Position numbers and translations under genes: made by a program. A stretch of 41,204 nucleotides of DNA, from NCBI GenBank assembly GCA_019425005.1, contig JAHYYK010000017.1, positions 1 to 41,204 on the forward strand. The letters run 5' to 3'. The notes beneath the pieces are model-generated. The model ran no database searches, was not told the DNA's origin, and saw only the letters and a list, made by a program, of their open reading frames with translations. Within the stretch, counting starts at the first letter, position 1. The number at the start of each line of letters is the position of its first letter. The stretch is from Collinsella sp. GTDB lineage: Bacteria; Actinomycetota; Coriobacteriia; Coriobacteriales; Coriobacteriaceae. Shown piece after piece: positions 6,950 to 15,882 of the stretch.

Positions 6950-7741
6950 ATGATTCATATCGTTGGCGCAGGCTCGGGCGCCGCCGACCTTATCACGCTG
7001 CGCGGGGCGCGCCTTCTGCGCGCGGCCGACGTGGTCGTTTGGGCGGGGAGCCTTGTGAACCCCGAGCTGCTCGCCGAGTGCAAGGAATCCTGCGTCGTCT
7101 ACGACAGCGCGCACATGACCTTGGAGGAAGTGCTCGACGTGATGTGCGCGGCGGATGCGCGGGGCGAGGAAGTGGTGCGCCTGCACACGGGCGACCCGTG
7201 CCTGTACGGCGCCATCCAGGAGCAGATGGACGCGCTCGACGCGCGCGGCGTGGACTACGAGGTGGTGCCCGGCGTGTCGAGCTTTTGCGGTGCCGCGGCG
7301 GCGCTTCGCCAGGAATACACGCTGCCGGGAATCAGCCAGTCGGTCGTGATCACGCGGCTTTCCGGACGTACCCCCATGCCCGCGGGCGAGGGCATGCGCA
7401 CCATGGCGGAAAGCGGCTCGACTATGGTCATCTTCCTGAGCTCGGGTATGCTCGCCGAGCTTTCCGCCGAGCTTTTGGCCGCGGGCCGCAGCTCCGACGA
7501 GCCGGCGGCGCTCGTGTACAAGGCGACCTGGCCTGAGGAGCGCGTTGTGCGCTGCACAGTGGGCACGCTCGCCGATGCGGGCGCGCGAGAGGGCATCGAC
7601 CGCACGGCGCTCGTGGTGGTGGGCCGCGTGCTCGGAGCTCGCGGCGGACTTGCGCACGACGGCGCGCAAGCGGAGTCGTACGAGCGCAGCAAGCTTTACG
7701 ACCCTTCGTTTGCCACGGGGTATCGGAAGGCGAGCAGCTAA
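6950..7741 (+). CDS. cbiF: Cobalt-precorrin-4 C11-methyltransferase
   Basis: A 263-residue SAM-dependent tetrapyrrole methylase that adds the C-11 methyl in the corrin ring pathway, in the cytoplasm. Family marks: MIHIVGAGSGAADLIT at the N-terminus (SAM/active-site loop), VVWAGSLVNPELL, VRLHTGDPCLYGAI (the GDP motif of this fold) and VVPGVSSFCGAAA. The AGSLVN segment is the feature that separates CbiF/CobM from the other methylases in this cluster. Start at ATG 6950 with a strong GGGAAGGGAAGG upstream; the open frame runs back to 6806 but that part is proline/arginine-rich leader with no family similarity. It opens the seventeen-gene operon and its stop lies one base before the GTG of cbiD. 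Confidence 0.92.
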   Translation: MIHIVGAGSGAADLITLRGARLLRAADVVVWAGSLVNPELLAECKESCVVYDSAHMTLEEVLDVMCAADARGEEVVRLHTGDPCLYGAIQEQMDALDARGVDYEVVPGVSSFCGAAAALRQEYTLPGISQSVVITRLSGRTPMPAGEGMRTMAESGSTMVIFLSSGMLAELSAELLAAGRSSDEPAALVYKATWPEERVVRCTVGTLADAGAREGIDRTALVVVGRVLGARGGLAHDGAQAESYERSKLYDPSFATGYRKASS

Positions 7742-7742
7742 C

Positions 7743-8927
7743 GTGGCCTTCGAGCACTACATATATACGGGGACGACCCGCCTGCGTTGCGGCTATACCA
7801 CGGGGAGCTGCGCCACGCTCGCGGCGAAGGCGGCCTGCGAGATGCTCTTGTCACGAAAGCCCGTCGGCTGCGTGTCGATCGTTACCCCCGGCGGGCTGCC
7901 CGTCGAGGCGAACGTGGTCGACGCATGCATCGGCGAGGGGTCCGCCCAGTGCGCCGTGCGAAAGGACGCAGGCGACGATGCCGATGTGACCGACGGCGTG
8001 CTCGTGTACGCGCGCGTGGAACATGCGGGGTCGGGCACGGGTGCTGCGGGCGGCAAGGGCGTGCCCGCGCGCGAATCGGAAGTTTCCGTCGATGGCGGCG
8101 TGGGCGTGGGGCGCGTGACGTTGCCCGGGCTCGAGCAGCCGGTGGGGGCGGCCGCCATCAACGCGACGCCGCGCGCGATGATCACTTCGGCCGTGCGCGA
8201 GGTGTGCGCCGCGCACGGCTTTTCTGGAAATATTGCTGTGACGATTTCGGTGCCCGAGGGTGTTGCCCTTGCCAAAAAGACCTTCAACCCGCACCTGGGG
8301 ATAGAGGGCGGCATCTCCATCCTGGGCACGACGGGCATCGTCGAGCCGCGCAGCCTCGCTGCCTTGCGCGACAGCATCGAGCTCGAGATCCGGCAGCATG
8401 CGGCTATGGGGCGGCGCGGAGTCGTGCTCACGCCCGGCAACTACGGCGAGCAGTTCATCTCGGGGCATTTTCACCTAAACGGAGCGCCGATGGTCTTCAT
8501 CTCCAACTTTGTGGGCGATGCGATTGATTGCTGCGTTCGCGAGGGATTTACCAATGTCCTTCTTGTGGGACACATCGGCAAGCTGGTGAAGGTCGCGGGC
8601 GGCATCATGGACACCCATTCGCGTACCGCCGACTGCCGCGCGGAGATTCTGGCCGCCCACGCGGCCTTGGCCGGCGCGGACGCGAAGACCGTGCGCGAGA
8701 TCATGTCGTCGGTCACGACCACGGCGGCGCTCGAGACAATCGAGGCCGCCGGCGTGGGGGACGCTGCGCGCGCCTCGCTCGCTGCGGCAACCGAGGACAG
8801 GTTGCGCCGCCGCGCGGCGGGCGCATGCGATATCGCCGCGGTCGTGTTCGACGCCGAGCGCCGCGAGCTTTTCCGCACGTCGGGCGCCGATGCAGTTATC
8901 GGGGAATTGGGGGCGACGTATGAGTAA
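7743..8927 (+). CDS. cbiD: Cobalt-precorrin-5B C1-methyltransferase
   Basis: A 394-residue enzyme that methylates C-1 in the oxygen-independent branch, so its presence marks the anaerobic cobalamin route. Diagnostic features are RCGYTTGSCATLAAKA near the N-terminus (CbiD family TTGxCA block), INATPRAMI, TFNPHLGIEGGISILGTTGI and TPGNYGEQF. I place the start at GTG 7743, one base past the cbiF stop, because the protein begins in register with the family there and GGAAGGCGAG lies upstream. The frame stays open far upstream, but that stretch overlaps cbiF. Its last eight bases overlap cbiL, so the two are translationally coupled. Confidence 0.93.
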   Translation: MAFEHYIYTGTTRLRCGYTTGSCATLAAKAACEMLLSRKPVGCVSIVTPGGLPVEANVVDACIGEGSAQCAVRKDAGDDADVTDGVLVYARVEHAGSGTGAAGGKGVPARESEVSVDGGVGVGRVTLPGLEQPVGAAAINATPRAMITSAVREVCAAHGFSGNIAVTISVPEGVALAKKTFNPHLGIEGGISILGTTGIVEPRSLAALRDSIELEIRQHAAMGRRGVVLTPGNYGEQFISGHFHLNGAPMVFISNFVGDAIDCCVREGFTNVLLVGHIGKLVKVAGGIMDTHSRTADCRAEILAAHAALAGADAKTVREIMSSVTTTAALETIEAAGVGDAARASLAAATEDRLRRRAAGACDIAAVVFDAERRELFRTSGADAVIGELGATYE

Positions 8928-9609
8928 AGGCGTGCTGTACGGGGTGGGCACGGGGCCTGGCGACCCCGAGCTGCTCACGATCAAGGCCGTCCGCACAATC
9001 GAATCGTGTCCGGTCATCGCCGCACCGCAGACGGCGGACGGGGTCATGGTCGCGCTCGACATCGTGCGCGGCGCCGTCGACCTTACAGGCAAGACGGTGA
9101 TCCCCGTGCGATTTTCGATGACGCGCGACGCCGAGCGCCGCGCGGCCGAGCATGCCTCGCTTGTTCGCGAGCTTGTCGCGCACCTGGATGCGGCCCGCGA
9201 CGTCGCGCTGCTGAACCTGGGGGACCCGAGCATCTACGCCACCTTCCAGCGCATAGCGCCCGATGTGCGCGCCCGCGGGTTCGAGGCGCGCGCCATTCCC
9301 GGCGTGCCGAGCTTCTGCGCGGTCGCCGCGGCGCTCGAGCGCGACCTCACGCCCGAGATGTCGTCGCCTCTGCACATCGTGCCCGGCGGCTACGACGACG
9401 TACGCCGCGCAATCGGCTGGCCGGGGACGAAGGTGGTCATGAAGGCGCGCCGCTCGCTTGCGGACACGAAGCGCATCCTTTGCGAGGAGGGCGCCTTCGA
9501 CGGTACCGAGCTCGTTGAGGACTGTGGGCTTCCGGGTGAGCGCGTGTACCGCTCGCTCGACGATGTGCCCGATCGGGGCAGCTACTTCTCGACGATGGTG
9601 GTGCGCTAG
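8920..9609 (+). CDS. cbiL: Cobalt-factor II / precorrin-2 C20-methyltransferase
   Basis: A 229-residue tetrapyrrole methylase adding the C-20 methyl, the first methylation after cobalt insertion. It shows YGVGTGPGDPELLTIKAVR at the N-terminus, typical of CbiL/CobI, then VALLNLGDPSIYATFQRI (the GDP motif), and IPGVPSFCAVAAAL. The GDPSIY(A/S)T form distinguishes it from cbiF and cbiH nearby. Start at ATG 8920, inside the end of cbiD (8-base overlap) with GGGAATTGGGGGCG before it. The stop is followed at once by the ATG of cbiG. Substrate assignment to the cobalt-containing intermediate is inferred from the companion genes cbiD, cbiG and cbiH, all oxygen-independent types. Confidence 0.92.
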   Translation: MSKGVLYGVGTGPGDPELLTIKAVRTIESCPVIAAPQTADGVMVALDIVRGAVDLTGKTVIPVRFSMTRDAERRAAEHASLVRELVAHLDAARDVALLNLGDPSIYATFQRIAPDVRARGFEARAIPGVPSFCAVAAALERDLTPEMSSPLHIVPGGYDDVRRAIGWPGTKVVMKARRSLADTKRILCEEGAFDGTELVEDCGLPGERVYRSLDDVPDRGSYFSTMVVR

Positions 9610-10743
9610 ATGAGGGTTTCCTGCATAGCGTTCACCGAGAGGGGATATGCGTTTGCGGAGCGCACCGCACGCGCGCTTTCCGATTGCGCACAGACAGGTG
9701 AAGATGACCCTGGCTGGGACGTTTCCGTTTCGCGCGGGTTCGGCGAGGGGAAGGCCGACCTGCGCGCATGGACGGCGCTCGCGTGGGAAGCGTCGGACGC
9801 GCTTCTGTTCGTGGGCGCGGCGGGCATCGCCGTGCGGGCGATCGCGTCGCATGTCGCCTCGAAGACAAACGATCCCGCGGTTGTGGCGATCGATGAGGCG
9901 GGGCGCTTTGCCGTCCCGCTTTTGTCGGGGCATTTGGGCGGTGCGAACGAGCTTGCGCAAACTGTGGCACGCGCGGCAGGGGCCATCCCCGTCATCACCA
10001 CGGCGACCGACGTCCGCGGCGTGTGGGCGGTGGATACGTGGGCGCGCTGTGCGGGGCTCGCCGTTTCGAATCCCGAGGCCATCAAGCGAGTGTCGGCGCG
10101 GCTGCTTTCGGGCGGGCGCGTGGCGCTCTATTCCGACATGCCGATTTCGGGACAGCCGCCTGAGGGGGTTGACATTGCGTCCGACCGCGCTCGGGCCGAT
10201 ATCGTCGTGTCGCCGTTTGCTGGCGCGAATGCAGGTGCGTCCGTTCGCGCGGCGGAGACAACGGGCAAGGTCGTGCCCGCCGGTGAGACGGGGAAGCCGG
10301 CGTGCGTGCGGGCACAGGCGCCTGCGCCCGAGCCGCTTCGCCTTGTCGTTCCCTGCATCGTTGCGGGCATAGGGTGCCGTCGCGGTGCGTGCGCCGAAGC
10401 GATCGAGGACGCGTTTCTTCTCGCGTGCGGGCAGGCGGGTATCTCGCCTTCGGCCGTGCGCGAGGCGGCGACGATCGACGTGAAGGCGCACGAGGAGGGT
10501 CTGCTCGCCTTCTGCCGCGCGCGGAATATCCCGCTCGCGACGTATTCCGCAGAGGAGTTGTCGCAGGTCGAAGGCAGCGTTTCGCCATCTGATTTCGTGC
10601 GCGCGACGGTGGGGGTCGACAACGTGTGCGAGCGTGCGGCGCTCGCGGACGGGGGCAAACTTATCTTCCCGAAGCTCGCTCACGGCGGCGTAACCATCGC
10701 GTTTTCCAAGGTAACTATCGAACTTTCGTTTAAGGAGCGGTGA
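9610..10743 (+). CDS. cbiG: Cobalt-precorrin-5A hydrolase
   Basis: A 377-residue CbiG, which opens the delta-lactone of cobalt-precorrin-5A and releases the two-carbon C-20 unit as acetaldehyde; it is specific to the anaerobic pathway. Three parts are visible. The N-terminal domain includes ALLFVGAAGIAVRAIA and PLLSGHLGGANELA. A central, less conserved stretch at about 205-240 is rich in Ala/Gly/Pro. The C-terminal domain has CIVAGIGCRRGACAEAI and a TVGVDNVCERAAL segment. This order and length are normal. The start ATG directly follows the cbiL stop; the stop TGA overlaps the start of cbiH, whose ribosome-binding site AAGGAG lies within cbiG. Confidence 0.92.
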   Translation: MRVSCIAFTERGYAFAERTARALSDCAQTGEDDPGWDVSVSRGFGEGKADLRAWTALAWEASDALLFVGAAGIAVRAIASHVASKTNDPAVVAIDEAGRFAVPLLSGHLGGANELAQTVARAAGAIPVITTATDVRGVWAVDTWARCAGLAVSNPEAIKRVSARLLSGGRVALYSDMPISGQPPEGVDIASDRARADIVVSPFAGANAGASVRAAETTGKVVPAGETGKPACVRAQAPAPEPLRLVVPCIVAGIGCRRGACAEAIEDAFLLACGQAGISPSAVREAATIDVKAHEEGLLAFCRARNIPLATYSAEELSQVEGSVSPSDFVRATVGVDNVCERAALADGGKLIFPKLAHGGVTIAFSKVTIELSFKER

Positions 10744-11486
10744 TGGGAAAGCTCTTCGTGGTGGGGATCGGCCCGGGCGGCCCCGACGGCATGACGATTG
10801 CGGCTCGGCGCGCGCTCGAGGCGGCCGACATCGTTGTGGGGTATACGAAATACGTGGAGCTCGCGCTCGCCGCCGTGCCCGACGCGGCGCATCTCGCGAC
10901 GCCGATGATGCACGAGGTCGAACGGTGCCGCCTGGCGCTTTCGCGCGCGCAGTGCGGAGAAGCCGTGGCGCTTGTGTGCAGCGGTGACGCGGGCGTGTAC
11001 GGCATGGCGAGCCCCGTGCTGGAGCTTGCTGAGGACTACCCCGATGTAGACGTGGAAGTTATCGCCGGGGCCACCGCGGCTCAGAGCGGGTCGGCGGTGC
11101 TCGGCGCCCCGCTTGCCCACGACTTCGCGGTCGTGTCGCTCTCCGACCTGCTCACGCCGTGGGAGGTCATCGAGCGCAGGCTCGCCGCCGTGGCGAGCGC
11201 CGACTTCTGCATCTGTTTGTACAACCCGCGCAGCAGAAAGCGCGCCGATAGGCTCTCGCGCGCGGCGAAGATTATGCTCGAATGGAAGGCCCCCGACACG
11301 CTCTGCGGCTGGGTACGCAACATCGGGCGCGAGGGGCAGCAGTCGGGCATGTGCAGGCTCTCCGAGCTGGGGGAGTTCGACGCCGACATGTTCACCACCG
11401 TGTTCGTCGGCAACGCGGACACGAAGCGCGTAGGCGGCCGTATGGTCACGCCGCGCGGGTATCGGGAGATTCCATGCGAAAGGTAA
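10743..11486 (+). CDS. cbiH: Cobalt-precorrin-3 C17-methyltransferase (ring-contracting)
   Basis: A 247-residue tetrapyrrole methylase that methylates C-17 and contracts the macrocycle. It carries LFVVGIGPGGPDGMTIAA at the N-terminus, VVGYTKYVELA, which is characteristic of CbiH/CobJ, VALVCSGDAGVYGMA (the GDxGVYGMA form of the GDP motif), and AGATAAQSGSAVLGAPLAHDF. ATG 10743 is chosen over the overlapping GTG 10740 because AAGGAG (10732-10737) then has 5-base spacing. Its 3' end overlaps the cbiE-cbiT start by 13 bases. No extra C-terminal domain of the kind seen in some CbiH fusions is present. Confidence 0.93.
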   Translation: MGKLFVVGIGPGGPDGMTIAARRALEAADIVVGYTKYVELALAAVPDAAHLATPMMHEVERCRLALSRAQCGEAVALVCSGDAGVYGMASPVLELAEDYPDVDVEVIAGATAAQSGSAVLGAPLAHDFAVVSLSDLLTPWEVIERRLAAVASADFCICLYNPRSRKRADRLSRAAKIMLEWKAPDTLCGWVRNIGREGQQSGMCRLSELGEFDADMFTTVFVGNADTKRVGGRMVTPRGYREIPCER

Positions 11487-12823
11487 CGATCATCGGGGCG
11501 GGGCCCGGAAACCCCGACTTGCTCTCGCGCGCGGCGCTCGACGCGATCGACATCGCCGACGTGGTCATCGGCGCTCATCGCGCGCTTGTCAGCATCGACG
11601 TGCCGCCCGATGTGGTGAGATGCGAGCTCGTGAAGACGGCGGACATCGTCGCCGCTCTCATCGATGCGGCGTCGTGGCAGCGCGCCGTGGTCGTGATGAC
11701 GGGCGATGTGGGGCTGTTCAGCGGCGCGCGCCGCCTGGTGGAGGCGCTCTCCGGCGACGCACAGGTGGACGTGCGCGTCATTCCCGGCATAAGCTCAGCG
11801 TCGTATCTCGCCGCGCGCCTCGCGCGTCCATGGCAGGATTGGCGCTTCGCGAGCGCTCACGGCGTGGCGTGCGACATCGTGGCCGAGGCCGAGCGCGCAG
11901 GTGAGCTCTTCCTCGCCACGTCGGGCGGGGAAGACCCCTCGCGGCTTTCGGGCGAGCTTGTGCGGGCGGGCTTCTGGGACGCGCGCGTGACGGTGGCCGA
12001 GCGCCTGTCGTACCCCGACGAGCGCATCACCTGCGCGACCGCAAGTGAAATCGCAGGTCAGACGTTCGACGACTTGAACGTGATGCTTATCGAGTTCGCA
12101 GGCGGCGCCGGGTCGCCCGCTGGCTCTAGCGCAGCCTCCGAGGCGCCGGCCGGCGCGTCTGCGCCCGCGGCGGCTTCTTCCGCGGCGGACTCTGCGGGCG
12201 CATCCCGCGCCGCGAGTTCCCGCTGGCCGTACGCTTCCTCGGGCATTCCCGACGAGCTCTTCATCCGCGGCGACGTTCCCATGACCAAGCAGGAGGTGCG
12301 CGCCGTCGCGCTCGCGAAGCTGCGCCTTACCGCGACCGACACCGTGTGGGACGTCGGCGCCGGCACGGGGAGCGTATCGATCGAGGCAGCGCTCGTCGCG
12401 CGAGCGGGGTCGGTATGGGCGGTCGAGCGCAACGCGGCCGGCGTGCGGCTCATCCGAGAGAACGCGGATGCATTCGGGTGCGGCAACGTGCATGCGGTCC
12501 CCGGCGTCGCCCCCGAAGCGCTCGCGAAACTGCCCGTCCCCGACGCCGTGTTCGTCGGCGGGAGCGCGGGCGAGCTTTCCTCCATCGTGGAGGCGGCGCT
12601 CGAGAAGAACTCGCAGGTTCGCCTGTGCGTGCCATGCGTCACCGTTGAGACGCTCACCGAGGCGTGCGCGCTCCTCTCGGGTTCGCGCTTTAAGGGGTTC
12701 GAGGCGTGCCAGGTGTCGGCCGCCCGCGCCGAGGCTGTAGGCTCGCACCATCTTATGAAGGCACAAAACCCCGTGTTCCTCGTCAGCGCGCGTGGTGCAG
12801 GTGGGGAAGGCGGCGCCCGGTGA
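11474..12823 (+). CDS. cbiET: CbiE-CbiT fusion: precorrin-6Y/7 C5,C15-methyltransferase and C12-decarboxylase
   Basis: A 449-residue bifunctional enzyme, equivalent to CobL. Residues 1-205 are CbiE, a tetrapyrrole methylase (VTIIGAGPGNPDLLSRAA, VVMTGDVGLFSGARRL, IPGISSASYLAARL). Residues 259-449 are CbiT, a Rossmann SAM methyltransferase that also decarboxylates the C-12 acetate; it shows GIPDELF, MTKQEVRAVALAKL and motif I WDVGAGTGSVSIEAAL. They are joined by about 45 residues made almost only of Ala, Ser, Gly and Pro (about 207-252), a flexible tether. Start at ATG 11474, overlapping cbiH by 13 bases. In many anaerobes CbiE and CbiT are separate proteins, so the fusion is worth noting, although CobL-type fusions are well known. 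Confidence 0.92.
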   Translation: MRKVTIIGAGPGNPDLLSRAALDAIDIADVVIGAHRALVSIDVPPDVVRCELVKTADIVAALIDAASWQRAVVVMTGDVGLFSGARRLVEALSGDAQVDVRVIPGISSASYLAARLARPWQDWRFASAHGVACDIVAEAERAGELFLATSGGEDPSRLSGELVRAGFWDARVTVAERLSYPDERITCATASEIAGQTFDDLNVMLIEFAGGAGSPAGSSAASEAPAGASAPAAASSAADSAGASRAASSRWPYASSGIPDELFIRGDVPMTKQEVRAVALAKLRLTATDTVWDVGAGTGSVSIEAALVARAGSVWAVERNAAGVRLIRENADAFGCGNVHAVPGVAPEALAKLPVPDAVFVGGSAGELSSIVEAALEKNSQVRLCVPCVTVETLTEACALLSGSRFKGFEACQVSAARAEAVGSHHLMKAQNPVFLVSARGAGGEGGAR

Positions 12824-14202
12824 GCACGTCCATCCCGCGCTTCATGGTCGCTGCGCCCTCGAGCGGGAGCGGCAAGACGGTCGTAACGTGCGCGCTCCTG
12901 CGCGCGCTCGCGCGCCGCGGCCTTGCATGCGCGGCCTTCAAATGCGGCCCCGACTACATTGACCCGCTCTTTCATCGCCGCGTCGTGGGTGCGCGCTCGG
13001 GCAATTTAGACGGCTTCTTCACCGACGCCCCGACGCTGCGCGCCCTGCTCGCACGCGGCGTCGCGGGCGCGGATGTCGCGGTGCTCGAGGGGGTTATGGG
13101 CTTCTACGACGGCATGGCGCCCGGCGTGGCCGACGCGAGCAGCTACCAGGTTGCGCGCGACACGGAAACGCCGGTCGTTTTAGTGGTGAACGGGCGCGGG
13201 GCGTCTTTATCGCTCGCCGCTGTAATCCGCGGCATCGCCGAGTTCCTGCCTTGTGCGAACGTGGGCGGCGTCGTGCTGAACAAGACGAGCGCCGCTGCCT
13301 GCGCCTATGCGGCGCCTGCGATCGAGAAGCACACGGGCGTCGCGGTTTTGGGGAATATCCCCGCCGACGAGGCGTTCTCGCTCGAAAGCCGGCATCTGGG
13401 GCTTGTGACCGCCGACGAGGTCGAGCAGCTCTCCGCGCGCATCGACAGGATGGCCGAGCTGGTGGAAAAGAGCATCGACGTCGACCGCTTGCTCGAAATA
13501 GCGGCGACGGCACCCGATATCCGCGAGGAACCTTACCGGTTGGAGCCGATCGCGGGAGCGCGGCCCATCGTCGCCGTCGCGCGTGACGAGGCGTTCTCGT
13601 TCTATTACGAGGAGAATCTGCGCGTGCTCGAGGACCTGGGTTGCGAGCTGGCCTTTTTCAGCCTCCTGTGTGATAGCGAGTTGCCCCGGGGGACAAGCGC
13701 CCTCTATCTGGGGGGCGGCTACCCGGAGCTCCATGCGCGACAGCTCTCCGAGAACGCGCCGATGCGCGCGGCCGTGCGGCGCGCGGTGGAATCCGGCATG
13801 CCGACGGTTGCCGAATGCGGTGGGTTTCTGTACCTGCAGCGCGAAATCGCCGATAGCGAGGGGCGGCGCTGGCCTGTTGCGGGCGCCCTTGAGGGCGCAA
13901 GCGAGAACGGGGGAAGGCTGTCCCATTTCGGGTACGTGGAGCTTACTTCCCAACGCGACGGGCTCTACGGGCCGCGCGGCACACGCATCCGCGCGCACGA
14001 GTTCCACTACTGGCAGTCCACCTGCCCGGGCGGCGACTTTTGGGCGCAGAAGCCCCGGCGCGACAAGGGCTGGCCGTGCATGACGACCACCCCGTCCCTG
14101 GTGGCGGGCTTCCCGCATGTGTACTATCCTGCGAACCCCGACGTTGCGCGCGCGTTCGCGTCTGCCGCAGCGTCGTTCGCAGAGAGGAGGCGGCATGGCT
14201 GA
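12820..14202 (+). CDS. cbiA: Cobyrinate a,c-diamide synthase
   Basis: A 460-residue glutamine-dependent amidotransferase that amidates the a and c side chains, with ATP. The N-terminal dethiobiotin-synthetase-like domain shows APSSGSGKTVV (P-loop), FKCGPDYIDP and VMGFYDGMAPG. The C-terminal glutaminase domain shows YLGGGYPELHARQL and the nucleophile Cys in VAECGGFLYL, with EFHYW near the end. All are typical of CbiA/CobB and of normal length. Start at GTG 12820, whose GTGA overlaps the stop of cbiET by 4 bases; the frame stays open upstream inside the previous gene. The end overlaps cobT by 8 bases. CbiA rather than CobB is chosen because the rest of the operon is the anaerobic set. Confidence 0.93.
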   Translation: MSTSIPRFMVAAPSSGSGKTVVTCALLRALARRGLACAAFKCGPDYIDPLFHRRVVGARSGNLDGFFTDAPTLRALLARGVAGADVAVLEGVMGFYDGMAPGVADASSYQVARDTETPVVLVVNGRGASLSLAAVIRGIAEFLPCANVGGVVLNKTSAAACAYAAPAIEKHTGVAVLGNIPADEAFSLESRHLGLVTADEVEQLSARIDRMAELVEKSIDVDRLLEIAATAPDIREEPYRLEPIAGARPIVAVARDEAFSFYYEENLRVLEDLGCELAFFSLLCDSELPRGTSALYLGGGYPELHARQLSENAPMRAAVRRAVESGMPTVAECGGFLYLQREIADSEGRRWPVAGALEGASENGGRLSHFGYVELTSQRDGLYGPRGTRIRAHEFHYWQSTCPGGDFWAQKPRRDKGWPCMTTTPSLVAGFPHVYYPANPDVARAFASAAASFAERRRHG

Positions 14203-15337
14203 AGCAACCGAAACCGCGCTTGCCTGCATCCGCGAGGAAGTCGAGCGCGCGTTCTCGTCGGCGCCGGGCGCCGTGCTCGAAGCCGCGCTTTCCCGGATCG
14301 TGCCCGCAGACGAGTGCGCCCGTGCCGCCGCGTACGCCGCGTGGGACTCCATCGCGCACCCCTTGGGGGGATTGGGCGACTTTGAAGACGCCGTCGCGTG
14401 TATCGCCGCAGCTCAGGGGAGCGCCGAGGTGGCCGAGTTTCCCCGTGCGCTCGCGGTATTCTTCTCCGACAACGGGGTCGTTGCCGAAGGCGTGTCGCAA
14501 AGCGGGCAAGATGTGACGCGAGCCGTCGCGCGCAACATGTGCGAGGGGGCCGCGAGCGCCTGCCGCATGGCGGCGTTCGCGGGTGCCGAGGTCGTGCCCG
14601 TCGACGTAGGTATGGCCCGGGGCATAGAAGACGCGCGCATGGTGCGCGCGAACGTGCGGCGGGGGAGCGGCAACATCGCTCACGGCTCCGCTATGTCTCG
14701 CGATGGGGCCGTGCGCGCGATCGAGGTCGGAATCGCCGTCGCGTGCGGGCTTGCCCGCGCCGGCGTGCGCCTTCTCGCCGCGGGCGAGATGGGCATCGGC
14801 AACACGACCACCTCGGCGGCGGTGGCCGCAGTGCTCATCCGGGCGGACGCGCGGAGCCTTGTCGGGCGCGGCGCGGGGCTCTCGGACGCCTCGCTCGCGC
14901 GCAAGCGCGACGTGGTCGAGCGCGCTATCGACGCGAACTCGCCCGATCCCGCCGACCCGATCGACGTGCTCTCGAAGGTGGGCGGCTTCGACATCGCTGC
15001 GATGTGCGGCTTCTACCTGGGGGCCGCGGTCTCGAAGGCGCCGGCGCTCCTCGACGGGGTCATATCCTGCACGGCGGCCCTGTGCGCGGCGCGCCTGTGC
15101 CCCAACGCCTTGGGCTACCTCGTGGGCACCCACGCATCAAGCGAACCCGCAAGCCGGGAGCTCCTTCGCGAGCTCGGCATAAAGGCGCCCCTCGACGCAG
15201 GCATGCACTTGGGCGAGGGCGCGGGCGCCATGGCGTATCTCCCCCTTCTGGATTCGGCACTGCGCGTGTACCGGGATGGGAAGACGTTCACGGCGACTGG
15301 CATGGCTGCTTACGAGCATTTCGAGGCCGGGAAATGA
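14195..15337 (+). CDS. cobT: Nicotinate-nucleotide:dimethylbenzimidazole phosphoribosyltransferase
   Basis: A 380-residue enzyme that activates the lower-ligand base by making its alpha-ribotide, for nucleotide-loop assembly. Recognised by HPLGGLGDFE near residue 50 (family KPPGSLG region, slightly divergent), FFSDNGVVAEGVSQSGQDVT, GEMGIGNTTTSAAV and GMHLGEGAGAMA, where the Glu of GEG is the catalytic base by analogy with Salmonella CobT. Start at ATG 14195 with AGAGAGGAGG upstream, overlapping cbiA by 8 bases. No bluB or bza genes for dimethylbenzimidazole synthesis are seen, so the natural lower ligand could be adenine or a scavenged base; that cannot be decided from the sequence. Confidence 0.93.
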   Translation: MAEATETALACIREEVERAFSSAPGAVLEAALSRIVPADECARAAAYAAWDSIAHPLGGLGDFEDAVACIAAAQGSAEVAEFPRALAVFFSDNGVVAEGVSQSGQDVTRAVARNMCEGAASACRMAAFAGAEVVPVDVGMARGIEDARMVRANVRRGSGNIAHGSAMSRDGAVRAIEVGIAVACGLARAGVRLLAAGEMGIGNTTTSAAVAAVLIRADARSLVGRGAGLSDASLARKRDVVERAIDANSPDPADPIDVLSKVGGFDIAAMCGFYLGAAVSKAPALLDGVISCTAALCAARLCPNALGYLVGTHASSEPASRELLRELGIKAPLDAGMHLGEGAGAMAYLPLLDSALRVYRDGKTFTATGMAAYEHFEAGK

Positions 15338-15882
15338 CGGTGACGCTCGTCATCGGCGCCGCCGCGAGCGGCAAGAGCGCCTACGCCGAGTCCCTGTGCC
15401 TCGGGCACGACGGCCCTCGCGTGTACCTGGCAACGATGGAGCCCTTCGGGGAAGATGGCGCCCGCCGCATCGCGCGCCATCGGGCGCTGCGCGAAGGCAA
15501 AGGGTTTTCCACCCTCGAGTGCTCGCGTGACGTGGGCGCCGCAGCGCCCGGGCTTCCGCGCGGCTGCACACTTCTTTTGGAGGACGTGGGCAACCTGGTT
15601 GCGAACGAGCTCTTCGCGGAAGGCGGCTTGTCCCCGCGTGACCCCGACGCTGCGGCGCGCGAGGTACTCGGAGGCATCGAACGGCTCGCTCAGGCCGCTG
15701 CGTATACGGTGGTGGTCACCGTCGACGTGTTCGCCGATGGGATGCGCTACGATGAAGGGACCGAGGCATGGAGGCGCGCGCTCGCGCGCGTGAACGCGGG
15801 CGTGGCGGCGCTGGCCGACCATGCAGTCGAAGTGGTATGCGGGATTCCCGTGTGGATGAAAGGCGAAGGACCTACAAGGTGA
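15334..15882 (+). CDS. cobU: Adenosylcobinamide kinase / adenosylcobinamide-phosphate guanylyltransferase
   Basis: A 182-residue bifunctional enzyme. It phosphorylates adenosylcobinamide, then transfers GMP to make AdoCbi-GDP. P-loop GAAASGKSAYAE is at residues 7-18, followed by VYLATMEPF, and ARRIARHRALR carries the His that is guanylylated in Salmonella CobU. LLLEDVGNLVANELF and VVCGIPVWMKG complete the family pattern. Length is normal. ATG 15334 overlaps the cobT stop (ATGA). A second, shorter CobU-like domain is fused to CobC two genes downstream, so this one is the complete copy and should carry both activities. Confidence 0.92.
   Translation: MTVTLVIGAAASGKSAYAESLCLGHDGPRVYLATMEPFGEDGARRIARHRALREGKGFSTLECSRDVGAAAPGLPRGCTLLLEDVGNLVANELFAEGGLSPRDPDAAAREVLGGIERLAQAAAYTVVVTVDVFADGMRYDEGTEAWRRALARVNAGVAALADHAVEVVCGIPVWMKGEGPTR

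Noticed and set aside
8896..10683. 595-codon minus-strand open frame across cbiL and cbiG
   Set aside because: Arg/His/Ala-rich antisense frame caused by the high GC; both sense genes are certain.
13207..14352. Minus-strand frames opposite cbiA, cobT and cobS
   Set aside because: Low-complexity Arg/Ala-rich translations without recognisable domains, entirely within supported genes.
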